Source: Priapulus caudatus (taxonomy: Eukaryota; Priapulida; Priapulimorpha; Priapulimorphida; Priapulidae). Taken from it: a stretch of 64,000 nt of DNA. The stretch covers positions 236,066-300,065 of the forward strand of contig NW_014577334.1 in assembly GCF_000485595.1 (NCBI RefSeq), given 5' to 3'. Shown one piece after another: positions 36,815 through 47,530 of this stretch. Each line of letters opens with the position of its first letter. Position 1 is the stretch's first letter. The translations under genes and the position numbers were made by a program. The notes beneath the pieces were generated by a model, which made no database searches, had not been told where the DNA came from, and saw only the letters and a program-made list of their open reading frames with translations.

Positions 36815-37487
36815 CTGCCGAGAGAGAGAGATAGAGAAGGGTACGGCGATGACGCACGATGAAATTAGGGGATGCAAGCAGCGGTTTTAATGCCTAGCCT
36901 ACAATCTACTACTGCCTGGGTGCTGCCGAGAGAGAGAGAGAGAGAGAAGGGTACGGCAACGTCAAATGGCGGCGTTTTCCATGGGCAGTGGGAAATGCAT
37001 TATGAAGCGGCGCAGGGTTACGAAATAAGGGGGAAGCGAGCGGCAGTTTTATGCCTACAAGGATTCAGTTCGCTACCTGTTCTCAATAAAAAAGAAAATC
37101 TCTAAAAAAATTTCCAGAACCTCCTAAGCCAGATTCAAAACCACAAAAGATTCTGTCTGAGCCGCACATACTGCCGCAAGTACTTGCTGCCTGGTAAACA
37201 AAGTTCATTTCTAACCCTGAAAGCATCTCAAGGCTTCAGATGTGTTATGCCCAACGTGACATACGACATTCGCGACATGATTGTGCACACGCATCGACGT
37301 GAATTATCGTAACACGGGCAACATATCTACTCGGTTTATTGATTCACAGCTTTAATTCTGGGTGATGACTACTTGCTGCTGATGCGCATGTATGTTTTAC
37401 ACAGTGTATTGTATTGTGTACACACATTGTGTATGTGTGCGGGCTTCGTAGGCACACTCCGGTCTGACTGCATAACTGCCAGCTCAC

Positions 37488-37599
37488 CTTGATAAGGTTC
37501 TGTAGTAGATTCTCGCAGGTAAGCCTCATGTCCTTCCTATTAATATCTTTACTCCTTATTAGCACCCGATAGCGGTTTAAGAACTCTTGGTATGTCCAC
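37488..37599 (-). CDS. Myosin V motor exon (converter start)
   Basis: 112 bp. One base completes Arg, then 37 residues: WTYQEFLNRYRVLIRSKDIN, RKDMRLTCENLLQNLIK. Donor GTGAGC, acceptor TTCAG. It matches the start of the myosin converter domain. Confidence 0.95.
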
Positions 37600-37749
37600 C
37601 TGAACACAGAGACAAACATTACTACCATTACACATTATACATTATGCGTACAGAAATATTATAATTTGGATGCAAACCTTTTTAATTTATCACTTGAAAT
37701 ACCAAAATGCTCGAGTCAAAGGTGAGAATTTAAATGCTTATGCACACAC

Positions 37750-38005
37750 ATGCAGCCTCAGACACCACACACAGCCTCCAACGCCACACACAAACACAAC
37801 CTCAGACACCACACACACAGCCTCACAGACCACACACCCTCAGACACCACACACACCCTCTAACACCACATGCGCACGCATACAGATTCACGCACGCACG
37901 CACGCACGCATGCACGCACACACACACACACACGCACACCCTCACACACCCCCTCAGACCTCACATACACACCCTCCGACCTCACCCACAACACACCCTC
38001 AGCGC
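37750..38005. repeat. CA-rich tandem repeats after a 5' splice site
   Basis: Imperfect units of cacacagcctcagacacca and CACG runs filling the first part of the intron after the SH-helix exon. Confidence 0.85.
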
Positions 38006-38012
38006 GGCGTAC

Positions 38013-38197
38013 CTAGACGGGTAGCCGGCGGCGCTGATGCGTATCGTCTCGAGCACGCCGCACGCGCGCAGCTGCTGGATCGCTCGCTTCGGGTCGAACT
38101 GGAACGACTCCTTCTCGTCGTTCGGCTTGATGCAGCGAACGTAGTGCGGCGTCGTCGTGTTCATAACCTCCATGAGCGCCTTCAGCGAATCGCGGAA
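38013..38197 (-). CDS. Myosin V motor exon (SH1/SH2 helix)
   Basis: 185 bp, starting [20 protein letters not shown], then [20 protein letters not shown] and [20 protein letters not shown]. It contains the thiol helix region ([11 protein letters not shown]) that transmits nucleotide state to the lever arm. It ends two bases into an Arg codon at a GTACGC donor. Confidence 0.96.
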
Positions 38198-38224
38198 CTG
38201 CGCGCGAGACACACGAGACGAGAA

Positions 38225-38580
38225 ATTATCGAGACGTTGAGACACGAGGCCAAGACGTTGAGACACACCGGCGAGCAGCAGTACTGCGTGAGACGTCAGT
38301 CACGTGGTGACCGAGACGTCGAGACGCGAGATGCGAGATCATCGAGACATCAAGACACGAGGCACGTGGTCACCGAAATGTTGAGACATGAGGCGCGAGG
38401 TCCCCGAGACATTGAGATGCGAGATCATTGAGACGTCGAGACGAGAGGCGCACGGTCACCGAGATGTAGACATGCGGGGCGCGAGACATTGAAAAGTGAA
38501 ATGCGCGGTCGTCGACACATTGAGACGCAAGGCGCTCGATAAATGAGACGTAGAAATACAAGATGGGCGGTCACCGAGGC
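38225..38580. repeat. About 30-bp minisatellite filling an intron
   Basis: About a dozen diverged units of tcaccgagacgttgagac + gaggcgcgagg. They occupy nearly the whole 415-bp intron between the loop 2 and SH-helix exons. Confidence 0.85.
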
Positions 38581-38612
38581 ACGATCGTCCATGTAATCAG
38601 TAATACGCTCAC

Positions 38613-38723
38613 CTGCGAACCCACAGTGCTCTTGCGCGACTTTTGACTAGAGGGCTTTGCCGGAGCCTTGCTCTTAGATGGCTTCACCACAGCTTCAGTG
38701 AACAGCTCCTTCACCAGGTCGTA
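38613..38723 (-). CDS. Myosin V motor exon (loop 2)
   Basis: 111 bp, 37 codons: YDLVKELFTEAVV then a Lys/Ser/Pro-rich stretch (KPSKSKAPAKPSSQKSRKS) ending TVGSQ. This is loop 2, the positively charged surface loop that binds actin, and it is as variable here as in other family members. The intron after it is filled by a 30-bp minisatellite. Confidence 0.9.
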
Positions 38724-38782
38724 CTGTGGGGAGAGAATGAGCAATGAGGCACCGACCAAGACTGGACGGGCAGGCCATTAGA

Positions 38783-38996
38783 TACTGTATACGCCAAATT
38801 TTTCGCGTACAGATATTTTCGCGAATTCAGACTTGACGAACAATTTCGCGAGTGGTTAATTCCGTGGTTGGTGAATTACGAATTATTCGGTATTATTCGG
38901 CATGAATTATTCACGTGTTGTTATTTTCGCGGTCGGGGACACGTTCGCGAAATTCGCGAAAATTAAACCACTGCGAAATATGCAGCATATACAGTA
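38783..38996. mobile_element. MITE with TACTGTATACGC ends, copy 2
   Basis: About 214 bp, with TACTGTATACGC at the left and GCATATACAGTA at the right. In reverse orientation relative to copy 1 by its internal sequence. It ends 60 bases upstream of the loop 2 exon acceptor. Confidence 0.8.
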
Positions 38997-39239
38997 GCTG
39001 AATACGAACACTCACATGCTCACCGGGAGTAGATGATGACATGATTTGCCATGATACTAATGAGATGAAAATTAAGACGGTTTCGTGATGGTCAATATAA
39101 GTCTACTTAGCCAACCATCCTTGTTGTTGCCATAAACAATCTGTAAACGCTTGGTATTTCCTTACAATCCTCAACTTAAGCAAAACTGAATCACGTGTAC
39201 TAGTCGCAATTATGAAAATAACCTGGTTTCTACTGGAAT

Positions 39240-39530
39240 AGATGTGCATAGACACTTACAAATACGCAGATTACAAACACCCATCTACTTATCCACCAAT
39301 CCACATACCCACATTGCTATCCACCTAGCCACACATCAATCTCTACCTATCCACGTTCTCAAATACCCACCTACTAACAATCTACATACCTACCTATCTA
39401 CCAATCTACACACGTACCCATCTCTCCACCTCTCTATCTACATACCTACCTATCTACCAATCTACACACGTACCCATCTCTCCACCTCTCTATCTACATA
39501 TCTACGTATCTACGACAAACACGCGTTGTG
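39240..39530. repeat. About 52-bp tandem repeat after a 5' splice site
   Basis: Units of ctacctatctaccaatctac + acacgtacccatctctccac + ctctctatc, two nearly perfect and others decayed. They begin about 15-20 bases inside the intron after the 39543 donor. Confidence 0.88.
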
Positions 39531-39542
39531 CGTCTAGCCCAC

Positions 39543-39752
39543 CTTACTGGTCCTCAGCACAGCTAGATGCTCCTCTATCACAGTATCTCGGTTCTTCTCG
39601 AGGAAGCCCAACACCTCGTACTGGACGTTGTCGGCAAAGTGCAGCACGATGAAGGCGGTGTTGGACAGTCGTGGCTTCGCAAACTGCTTGCTCTTACCCT
39701 CCATGTTCTTGTACATCTTATCGCACCACGACTTGTCCGAACCTTTGGGCAT
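39543..39752 (-). CDS. Myosin V motor exon (to loop 2)
   Basis: 210 bp, 70 codons, starting MPKGSDKSWCDKMYKNM, through AKPRLSNTAFIVLHFADNVQ and YEVLGFLEKNRDTV, to LRTSK. It corresponds to the MPKGTDDTW...FADKV segment of vertebrate myosin V. The following intron begins almost at once with a tandem array (39.24-39.53 kb). Confidence 0.95.
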
Positions 39753-40415
39753 CTGGCGGAAAACGAAATCAGAATCATCGATACCCACGGTTAGAAGAAA
39801 ACCTTCATGAACGAGGTTTATGAAGTTTTATAAATATATAGTTTAGTTTAGAAATGTTTAGCAAGATGTATTAGTGTGGCATGGTCGACTGGATGAGTAA
39901 GTTTTACAATGTGTTACAATTACAAATGTAAGCTGGTGCTTGCTGGTGCTTTGCTCTTTGCAAAGTACTCGAATTATTTGGGCGTGTACCCACACAGTAC
40001 CCACACAGTGCTAAATAAATATTTAGTCACTTCCCTACATTGAAAGCGCCTATTCACTGGGTGTGCAGTTATGTTTGACTTTGTTTTCTATATCACAGCA
40101 TGAACACCTATGGAGTGTTCTGAGCAAGTAAAGGGTCTACATGGTATAGCAAAGTCTATTGTTTACTCAACAAGTTATAACAATCAAAAAGGTAAGCTAC
40201 GTCAACACACAGGCTTGAAAACGTAAACACACAGGCAGTCCATCATGTGGGTTGCAGCAATTCTCTCAAACATATTCATATTCTGGAACCACACCTTCCT
40301 CTCTTTGGACTCATTTCTTTAGTGTGACCAGAAATGGAATGAATAAAACTGCAGGTTTCAATAGCATCATCAAAGCCCTATCCAATTCAACCATGTCTTT
40401 ACACAACACATGCCC

Positions 40416-40480
40416 TGCCCCCTAGTGGCTCCTGTGGCACGTTGTGTTAGTGATACCAGGAACGCACTGCCACCTGGTGG
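40416..40480. promoter_or_regulatory. Two CTCF-like motifs in an intron
   Basis: TGCCCCCTAGTGG (40416-40428) and TGCCACCTGGTGG (40468-40480) both fit the reverse complement of the CTCF core, 52 bp apart and in the same orientation. Motif match only; no occupancy evidence. Confidence 0.4.
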
Positions 40481-40679
40481 TTACTTTCATATTTCAAAAA
40501 AGAACTCTGACACATCTCTTAGTAGCTACTGTGGCATTCAGGGGATAGGTACGTGCTGTGAGAAAAAAATGTAAGTGCTGGATTTGCGATATCTCGCGAC
40601 AGCAGTACGTGCAGTGGGGCTACTGCTCCTATACTATTAGTTCTACTACTACTAGTACTGGCACTAGTGCAGCACATAC

Positions 40680-40820
40680 TCTGCATTCCTCGTCCAGTAG
40701 GTCCAGGATGCCCATCTTTGCTTCGATGAGGTCGATACAGGGCTGGTTGTCGTAGAAGTCAATGAACGACCACTGGATCTTCTCCTTCACATACTCCTCC
40801 TGCTCCAGCTTAAACACATG
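40680..40820 (-). CDS. Myosin V motor exon (lower 50K)
   Basis: 141 bp, 47 codons: [47 protein letters not shown]. Classic lower-50K actin-binding helix-loop-helix region. Acceptor CTCTGCAG, donor GTATGT, both phase 0. Confidence 0.96.
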
Positions 40821-40884
40821 CTGCAGAGGGGAAAGGAAACACGAGGGGTTAGTCGCGCAACGTAAACTCATACACCGGTAATAA

Positions 40885-40915
40885 TATTGTTGTTGTTGTT
40901 GTTGTTGTTGTTAAT
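40885..40915. repeat. GTT trinucleotide repeat
   Basis: (GTT) x 9 on the plus strand, upstream of the lower-50K exon acceptor. Confidence 0.9.
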
Positions 40916-41472
40916 TTGAGATAGCTCACCCTGGTTTATTCTAGCGATTGCTCCCAAGTGTCTTCATTGTTTAGGCAACATGGTAAATAACCTTCCTCAA
41001 CCAGCACCCACTTATTTTTTATTGATGACCAATTCATATCTCGGTGAATTGTGAACTAAAGAAATTGTCATTCTTTAAAGTGAATACATAGGGTTCAAAC
41101 CATGTTGCTTGTGTTTAGCATGTTCCCTTGGGGAAAACTTTTTCTTGACGAAAAGAATTTTAGTGTAGTTTTATTTGTGTTGCCCTTCGTCTTCAAATAG
41201 GCTGGAAATCCTACATACTGGTACAGGGATCATGGCCATACATCCACTTATAATAAATGGAGCATGTATGAAGAATTTATCCCCAATTTCGACATTAATA
41301 ATGCACTAGGGCCGTTTAATTTCAAGGTAATAATTATAATTAATTTAATCACACAACTCACTGAACAAGATTCCCACCTAACCTGCTATTGGACAACATG
41401 ATAATTAAAACTTTAATACTTCAATCACTCACATTCAAACATTAAACAAACAAACAACATTGTAAACAATTA

Positions 41473-41709
<237 letters not shown>

Positions 41710-41828
41710 TTAGTCATTAGTAAACTGAAATCGAGAGAATAAAATGAAAATTTCTACTGACGGGCACGCATGATTTACACTAACTCAACCAGTATCGATG
41801 GCAGCACCTCTGCGCTTAGTAACCTCAC

Positions 41829-41962
41829 CCATAGATGTCGAGTACACCGGTGAATCGTAGTTTCTTGGCTGTACACTTCAGCTCACGATTAATCTGCAGC
41901 ACTATCCAGTCGAAGAGCTTTGCATAGATGTGCTTCGCGAGAGCATCTCTCGCGAACATGGC
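41829..41962 (-). CDS. Myosin V motor exon (DALAK to switch II start)
   Basis: 134 bp encoding [20 protein letters not shown], then [10 protein letters not shown] and FTGVLDIYG. The switch II motif DIYGFE is split by the intron after two bases of its Gly codon. Donor GTGAGG, acceptor TTTACAG. Confidence 0.94.
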
Positions 41963-42500
41963 CTGTAAAGGTCACGGTAACCATAGCAATGCATGCAACA
42001 ACCCATTCTAATGCAAGACTATCTATTTCATATTACCGAGAGTACGTACATTTATAGATGGACATATGCAAAATAGCAATGGACATGACAAACGAACAAC
42101 AATGACGATGAAACGACAATACAGAACGTGCATAGAGGAGAAAATCTCCACTTATTTCTCACAATACAGAAATTTAATCAGCTGTTGATATTGCAGCCTA
42201 ATTTCATCGTATTAAATGCATAACAACCCCAGGCACGGGAAAAGATGGACTATAAACGAAGATGATGATGATGATGATGATTAAATGCATAGCGAATCAT
42301 TGTATGTACACATGCAATAATCAATATATACATGCTACAAAATTACGAACATCCGACATAGCCTTGTAAACATTCCTGTGAGACGGACATCCATTTCTCC
42401 ACGGGAATCCATTATCTAAAACACCGCTAGAGAACGGCACCACCTCGCATCAGCCTCTCAAGGTTTCGAGAGATCTTAACGCCCGCTGTAGAAAACGTAC

Positions 42501-42632
42501 GTCTGTTTTCTTGAGTCCCTTGATGTAGGTCTCTCCGTGGGTGACGATCTTGCGGCTGCACAGCCAGCCTCTTAACAGTTCCACATCAACACCTAGCAGG
42601 TCCGACACGATCCCGATCTTTGGGTTTCCCCT
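42501..42632 (-). CDS. Myosin V motor exon (cardiomyopathy loop)
   Basis: 132 bp, exactly 44 codons, phase 0 at both ends. It encodes RGNPKIGIVSDLLGVDVELL, GWLCSRKIVTHGETYIKG and LKKTD. The E of ETYIK lies 16 residues before DALAK in the next exon, which is the TEDS-rule position. An acidic residue there, as in vertebrate myosin V, means the motor does not need head phosphorylation for activity (family knowledge). Confidence 0.93.
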
Positions 42633-43445
42633 CTGCAGAATGAAAATTCACTCGTCACGAACGCGAGAACGCGTCTCAGTGCATTTGTCGCACAACGGCG
42701 AATTGCTGGTGCCAAGAGTTGGGCAATTTTCACAAAAACGTAAAACCTTATATGTCGTCCGCACGGCGACGGATAGCTGTGCAGGGAATAATGAGTCCCT
42801 ATCTCTCCCCCCCCCCCCGCTGCCTGCCCAGCGGGAAAAGAATAATTGAGTGGGAGTAGATCACGGAGAAAAATAGATGGTGCCTGGTGCTGGCTATGTG
42901 TAGGGTCCCTGTATACAGAGAGTTGCGACAACACAGGAATTGACGCCATATTGTTTCCAAATGGATCCACACCGCTGCCGCTCAAGTACAGTGCTGTATG
43001 GATATGCTGTACAATGGTCCGTAGTAATTAATTAGACTAATCGTGCTTTAATAAACTCAAAATTCACAGAGATTATAGCTAAGACATGTGTCTATGTGTA
43101 TCTAGATTTCTAGAAATGTAACTCAAATCGTTCGCGCCATAATAATATTCTGATAGTTTAATTGTACACTTTCTTACCGCCCATAGCCGTGCGTATATTA
43201 GCCTGTGCAATACCGCGCGTAGATAATTGCTATAATTAATTAAACCACTCGCGCTTCAATAAACAACATATTTATTGCACCCATAAGCCCAGCAGCCAGT
43301 CATTTTGGAAGAATATGACAACTGTAATTCATAAGATAAATGCGTTCCACTCTCCACTCGCTCGCAGCTGTAATATGTGTTTTTCACGTGTTCCATGAAT
43401 TAGTCAGTGGAGCTAGACTAGGGGTTGTTGTAGTAATAGTCTATC

Positions 43446-43490
43446 TAAGGTCCCTATATACAAATTATCCCTTTGTATATAGGGACCCTA
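43446..43490. mobile_element. 45-bp micro-element made only of two inverted ends
   Basis: TAAGGTCCCTATATACAAA and its inverse are separated by a few bases. The element is flanked by an exact 8-bp duplication AGTCTATC (43438-43445 and 43491-43498). The ends are of the same family as the surrounding 1.7-kb element. Confidence 0.8.
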
Positions 43491-43570
43491 AGTCTATCTA
43501 GACACAGCGTCGCGCATCTTGTTGCGGCTGCATTGATGTTCACAGGTTCTGGTTCTGGTCGCGAGAGAAA

Positions 43571-43597
43571 GCACACGCGCGTGCCACGCGCGTGTGC
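43571..43597. repeat. Perfect 13-bp CpG-rich palindrome
   Basis: GCACACGCGCGTG is followed after one base by its exact inverse. Alternating purine-pyrimidine sequence of this kind can form Z-DNA or a cruciform. Confidence 0.8.
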
Positions 43598-43633
43598 GTG
43601 GTTTTGTGTCTCTTTGTGCGATGTGTCTACACT

Positions 43634-43693
43634 TACATCCTTATACATTGTATCCCTTAATTACCTTATATCACTTTGTATATAGGGGCCCTA
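43634..43693. mobile_element. Second micro-element (about 60 bp), left end degenerate
   Basis: The right end is the inverse of TAGGGCCCCTATATACAAAG. It is flanked by an 8-bp match TCTACACT (43626-43633 and 43694-43701). The left end TACATCCTTATACA is only loosely similar, so this is less certain than the 45-bp element. Confidence 0.5.
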
Positions 43694-43825
43694 TCTACAC
43701 TGTGCCTCGTCTACACGACGAACCTTAACTCGAGTTAAGCTAACTCAAGTTAAGCGTTAACTCTAGTTAGCGATTATGGAGCGTCTACACGACAACACCC
43801 GATAGCGATTATTACCGATTTATTA

Positions 43826-43985
43826 TGCATGCGTGCGTGCGTGCGTGTGTATGTAAACGTGTGTGCATGCGTGCGTGTGTGCGTGCGTGTGCATGCGCAC
43901 GTAGACGTGCGTGCGTGCGTGCGAGCGTGTGCACGTACACGTGCGTGCATGAGTGTGTGCGTGCGTGTGCAAGTACACGTGTGTT
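43826..43985. repeat. GTGC/GCAC-rich simple repeat inside the hAT-like element
   Basis: Tracts of GTGC with ACGTRCACGT words at the centre of the foldback element. Confidence 0.85.
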
Positions 43986-44659
43986 ATCTATGATCTCTGT
44001 GATTCTTGAGTTTATTGAAACGCGAGTGGTTTAATTAATTATAGCAAGTATCTACGCGCGGTATCGCACAGGCTAATATACGCACAGCTATGGGCGGTAA
44101 GAAAGTGTATAATTAAACTATCATATGGCGCGAACGATTTGAGTTACATTTCTAGAAATCTAGATACATATAAACACATGTGTTATCTATGATCTCTGTG
44201 ATTCTTGAGTTTATTGAAGCGCGAGTGGTTTAATTAATTATAGCAAGTATCTACGCGCGGTATCGCACAGGCTAATATACGCACGGCTATGGGCAGTAAG
44301 AAAGTGTATAATTAAACTATCATATGGCACGAACGATTTGAGTAACATTTCTAGAAATCTAGATACACATAGACACATGTCTTAGCTATAATCTCTGTGA
44401 CTTTTGAGTTTATTGAAGCACGATTAGTCTAATTAATTACTACGGACCATTGTACAGCGTATCCATACAGCGCTGTACTTGAGCGGCAGCGGTGTGGATC
44501 CATTTGGAAACAACATGGCGTCCAGCAATCACGTGACCGATTTTTTCCGACTCGTCATGTCGCAACGCTCTGTATATAGGGACCCTAGCTATGTGTGGTG
44601 ATGCTGGGGATGCTCGGACAGCACACGATCGCACTCGCGACCTTGGGGGAAGTGCTAAC

Positions 44660-44766
44660 CTTGACAAGACTGGTGTCGTTCTCGCCATCCACAATCTTCA
44701 CGTTGCCCATGTGCAGAATCGCTGCCAGGATTCGGAAGATCATCATCTGATTCTCTTCGTGAATGC
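44660..44766 (-). CDS. Myosin V motor exon (upper 50K, GIHEEN...LVK)
   Basis: 107 bp: two bases completing Gly, then 35 residues beginning IHEENQMMIFRILAAILHMG and ending GENDTSLVK at a GTTAGC donor. This matches the family segment L-G-I-x-x-x-x-Q-x-x-I-F-R-I-L-A-x-I-L-H-x-G-N-V. Its start phase shows that the missing upstream exon must end one base into a codon. A MITE ends 34 bases upstream of its acceptor, and a hAT-like element starts about 70 bases downstream of its donor. Confidence 0.93.
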
Positions 44767-44799
44767 CTGCAAAGCAATGCAGCGTCGGGAGACGTCACC

Positions 44800-45003
44800 T
44801 ACTGTATACGCTGTATATTTCGCCGTGGTTTAATTTTCACTAATTTTGCGAACAGGTCCCCGACCGCGAAAATAACAACATGCGAATAATTCATACCAAA
44901 TAATTCATGATTCACCGACCGCGAAATTAACCACTTGCGAAATTGTCCGTCAAGTCTGAACTCGCGAAAATATCTGTCTGCGAAAAATATGGCATATACA
45001 GTA
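44800..45003. mobile_element. MITE with TACTGTATACGC ends, copy 3
   Basis: About 204 bp, with TACTGTATACGC at the left and GCATATACAGTA at the right; same orientation and internal sequence as copy 1. It ends 34 bases from the start of the exon at 44766, within usual branch-point range. Confidence 0.8.
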
Positions 45004-45256
45004 TATGGCGCCCCGCGTCGTACACGCACCAGCCAAGTAACGAGTATCGCATCTGTGTGCTGTTGTGGACATAGTCGCATTTTATTCCAAAAATATTTTA
45101 ATGGTGAGCGCATTTTTGTTGATGCTGCATGTTTACAATGGGACGCTTTTAGCTCACTGCAAAGTGGTTATACTTGGTATTTCTCGCAGCTAGTTTTAAC
45201 AATTACTCGTAAAACTTGCACATACCTGAAAACGGTACATTGTATGTGCATTGAGG

Positions 45257-45991
45257 CACTCATTGTATAAAACACATGCACCTAATGTACAAAGCACACA
45301 CGTATATAAATACCAAGACGAGGAGAGAGCATGAGAGCGAGAGCAAAAGAAGACGAAAAGGAAGAGAGAGCACGAGAGAGCACGAGACGCATGAGAGAGA
45401 TCAGAGCACGAGAGCACCGGAGAAGGAGAGAGAGACGGATGAGCGCACGAGAGAGAGGACGTGAGAGAAATGCCGCGCGAGGAGAGAGAGACGATATGAG
45501 ATCAAGAGGGAGCGAGAGCTGATGAGTTCAGCTGAAAGGAGAGGCGAGAGAGAGAGAGCAAGAGACAGAAGCAAGGGCGAGAAGAGAGAAGCAAGCAGCT
45601 CCTGAGAAGACAGTCGACACGCGAGAGAGAGAGAGAGAGCGTCGGCGAGACGGCGCAGAGAGAGAGCAGCCCAAGAGAGAGAACTGACGTGCGCGAGAGA
45701 CGGAAGAAGAGAGAGAGAGAGCGAAGACAGTGAGACGAGAACAGCGCCAAGATGAGCAGAGAGAGAGAAAAAGGCGCTGAGATATTATGCTTCATATCTA
45801 AGCCCCCCCGTTTGATATCTAATTGGATATCGCATCCACCGCGCCCTTTTATATCTCTTTTATATCACGACATTATGCACATTTCCAAAGTTCAGGACGC
45901 CCGCGANNNNNNNNNNNNNNNNNNNNNNNNNCACTCATTGTATAAAACACATGCACCTAATGTACAAAGCACACACGTATATAAATACCAA
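45257..45991. other. Gap-flanking duplication and 25-N gap
   Basis: A 55-60 bp sequence (cactcattgtataaaacaca ... atataaatacca) occurs at 45257-45314 and again at 45932-45991, immediately after 25 N at 45907-45931. The join therefore repeats the same sequence. An assembly artefact or missing sequence is likely here. Confidence 0.85.
45310..45760. repeat. GA-rich tract, third relative
   Basis: Impure GA repeat, followed by gatatctaattggatatcgc-type sequence that also follows the GA tract at 59.7 kb. No P-loop exon lies next to it, unlike the other two copies. Confidence 0.85.
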
Positions 45992-45999
45992 CGCTTGCA

Positions 46000-46740
46000 G
46001 GGTATTAAAGCCTTTGTGTTGGCTTTTCTTTGTGTGCGATTTGTTGCCTGTGCTGCCATTCTTTAACCCTGTGTTGTGTGATCTTCAATTGTTGTGCTTG
46101 AATTTTTTCTTTCGCCTGTCAATTATTGTCAGCTATGCCATCTGTGAGCGAGCTTTTTCTTTTCTGATAGTCTATATATATATTAATATATATATATATA
46201 TCTTGGGACCAGTGCATTATGTGTTTTTGTATTGCGGTCGCGAATCATGTGGACTCAGCGGTAATTTCGCATGATTATGTTTATATATATTCAGTTTATT
46301 ATTTTTCACAACAACGCTCATCATATTATTGTATTATCTCAATCGTATTTTCATTCCATGCGTTAACGTGCTTAAGTAACGTATCTTAAGCTTAGCGGAG
46401 TGCGACTGATAGACTTGTATAGTCAATTCACGCTAACCTCGCTGATATTATTTTTTAAAAAACTTGTCTGTTATACTATGTAACATTGCTAAATTACTTG
46501 AAAGACGTAAAATAAATTTCAAAATCTAAATCTAAATCTACTATTAGACTATTAGAGATCAAGAGCTATTATTGTGGGAGTGCCAGAAAAATATTGGAGT
46601 GCAATTTTTTGCTAACATCCGTCTTTAGAGTCAATATTTTAGCGCCGTGCTAGCACATTTTTTGCGCCTATGCAGTTTCAAAACCTGACTGTTGCAAATG
46701 CGACGGCTGCGACGGCTCGACTGGCTAATACGTTGACAGG
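46000..46740. other. AT-rich sequence without a gene
   Basis: No supported open frame and no conserved exon; contains a short TA run near 46.17-46.20 kb. The missing motor exon was looked for here and not seen. Confidence 0.5.
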
Positions 46741-46759
46741 AGCGTGGTACATATAACAA

Positions 46760-47530
46760 CAGTCGTACTGTAACCGTGAAGGATCGTCTCGGCAGATCCT
46801 GAAGCTTGTTTCACACATTCTATAGAGTCGACTTGTCACAGTTCACCCTGAGATGTATAAACGAAGTCATGCATTCTGATGGATCTGCTAAGAAAAAAAC
46901 ATACTAAATGCCACGACGACAACAATGCGTTCCTCTAAAGCACTGCTTTTATCAATGCCACACTGTATTACATGAGCGTGCATCGCATACGATCAACATC
47001 TAAACTTTTGTAGAGCCTCAGTTTTTTCACAGTAGAACTTTTTATTAATCATTATGCAACATGTTTCATTTACCGAAACTGGTCGCAAAATTGAGTTAAT
47101 TCATCATTATATATATTATATATTAATATATTCATTATACATAACATCACCTTTACATCCCTCCCTATCTGCCAAACATATATAAAAAAATTGACACTCG
47201 GTGTTTGTTTTGAAATTCACAAATATTTCTTAGCCTGGGGTCTTATACCTAACCCTAAACCACCGCTAACTCTACCAACCGCTAACACTAACCCAAACCC
47301 GTATACTCCTTAACCCAACCTAACCCATCACCAACCCTCACCTAAACCTCACCTTACCCCTACCCTAACACCATAACCTGACCCCTATACCCTAACTCCC
47401 AACCCTAATAACCAACCCTCATCACATTTACTCTGCGCATATCTATTCCCTAATCCAACCCTAATTCCTACATTTAATCCCACCCTAATCCCTAAACCCC
47501 AACCCTCGCCAATTTTCTCTGCCGTATACA
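46760..47530. repeat. Copy of the intron segment at 57.25-57.97 kb, with telomere-like tract
   Basis: Shares gatcctgaagc, gagtcgact, tgagatgtataaacgaagtc, aaatgccacgacgacaacaa and ttgacactcgg words in the same order as 57.26-57.64 kb. A decayed CCCTAA tract follows (47.24-47.53 kb). The switch I exon that follows in the other copy is not present. Confidence 0.85.

Larger units (their letters stand above)
42901..44587. mobile_element. hAT-like foldback element (1,687 bp)
   Basis: Starts TAGGGTCCCTGTATACAGAG and ends with the inverse of TAGGGTCCCTATATACAGAG. It is flanked by an exact 8-bp duplication GCTATGTG (42893-42900 and 44588-44595). An 8-bp duplication and TAGGG ends are typical of the hAT superfamily. 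The terminal arms are inverted over about 365 bp at roughly 90% identity (42901-43265 against 44230-44587). The right arm carries an extra tandem copy of a 200-bp portion (from about 43.98 kb). No transposase is encoded. It sits in a motor intron, about 70 bp from the 44660 donor. Confidence 0.88.
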
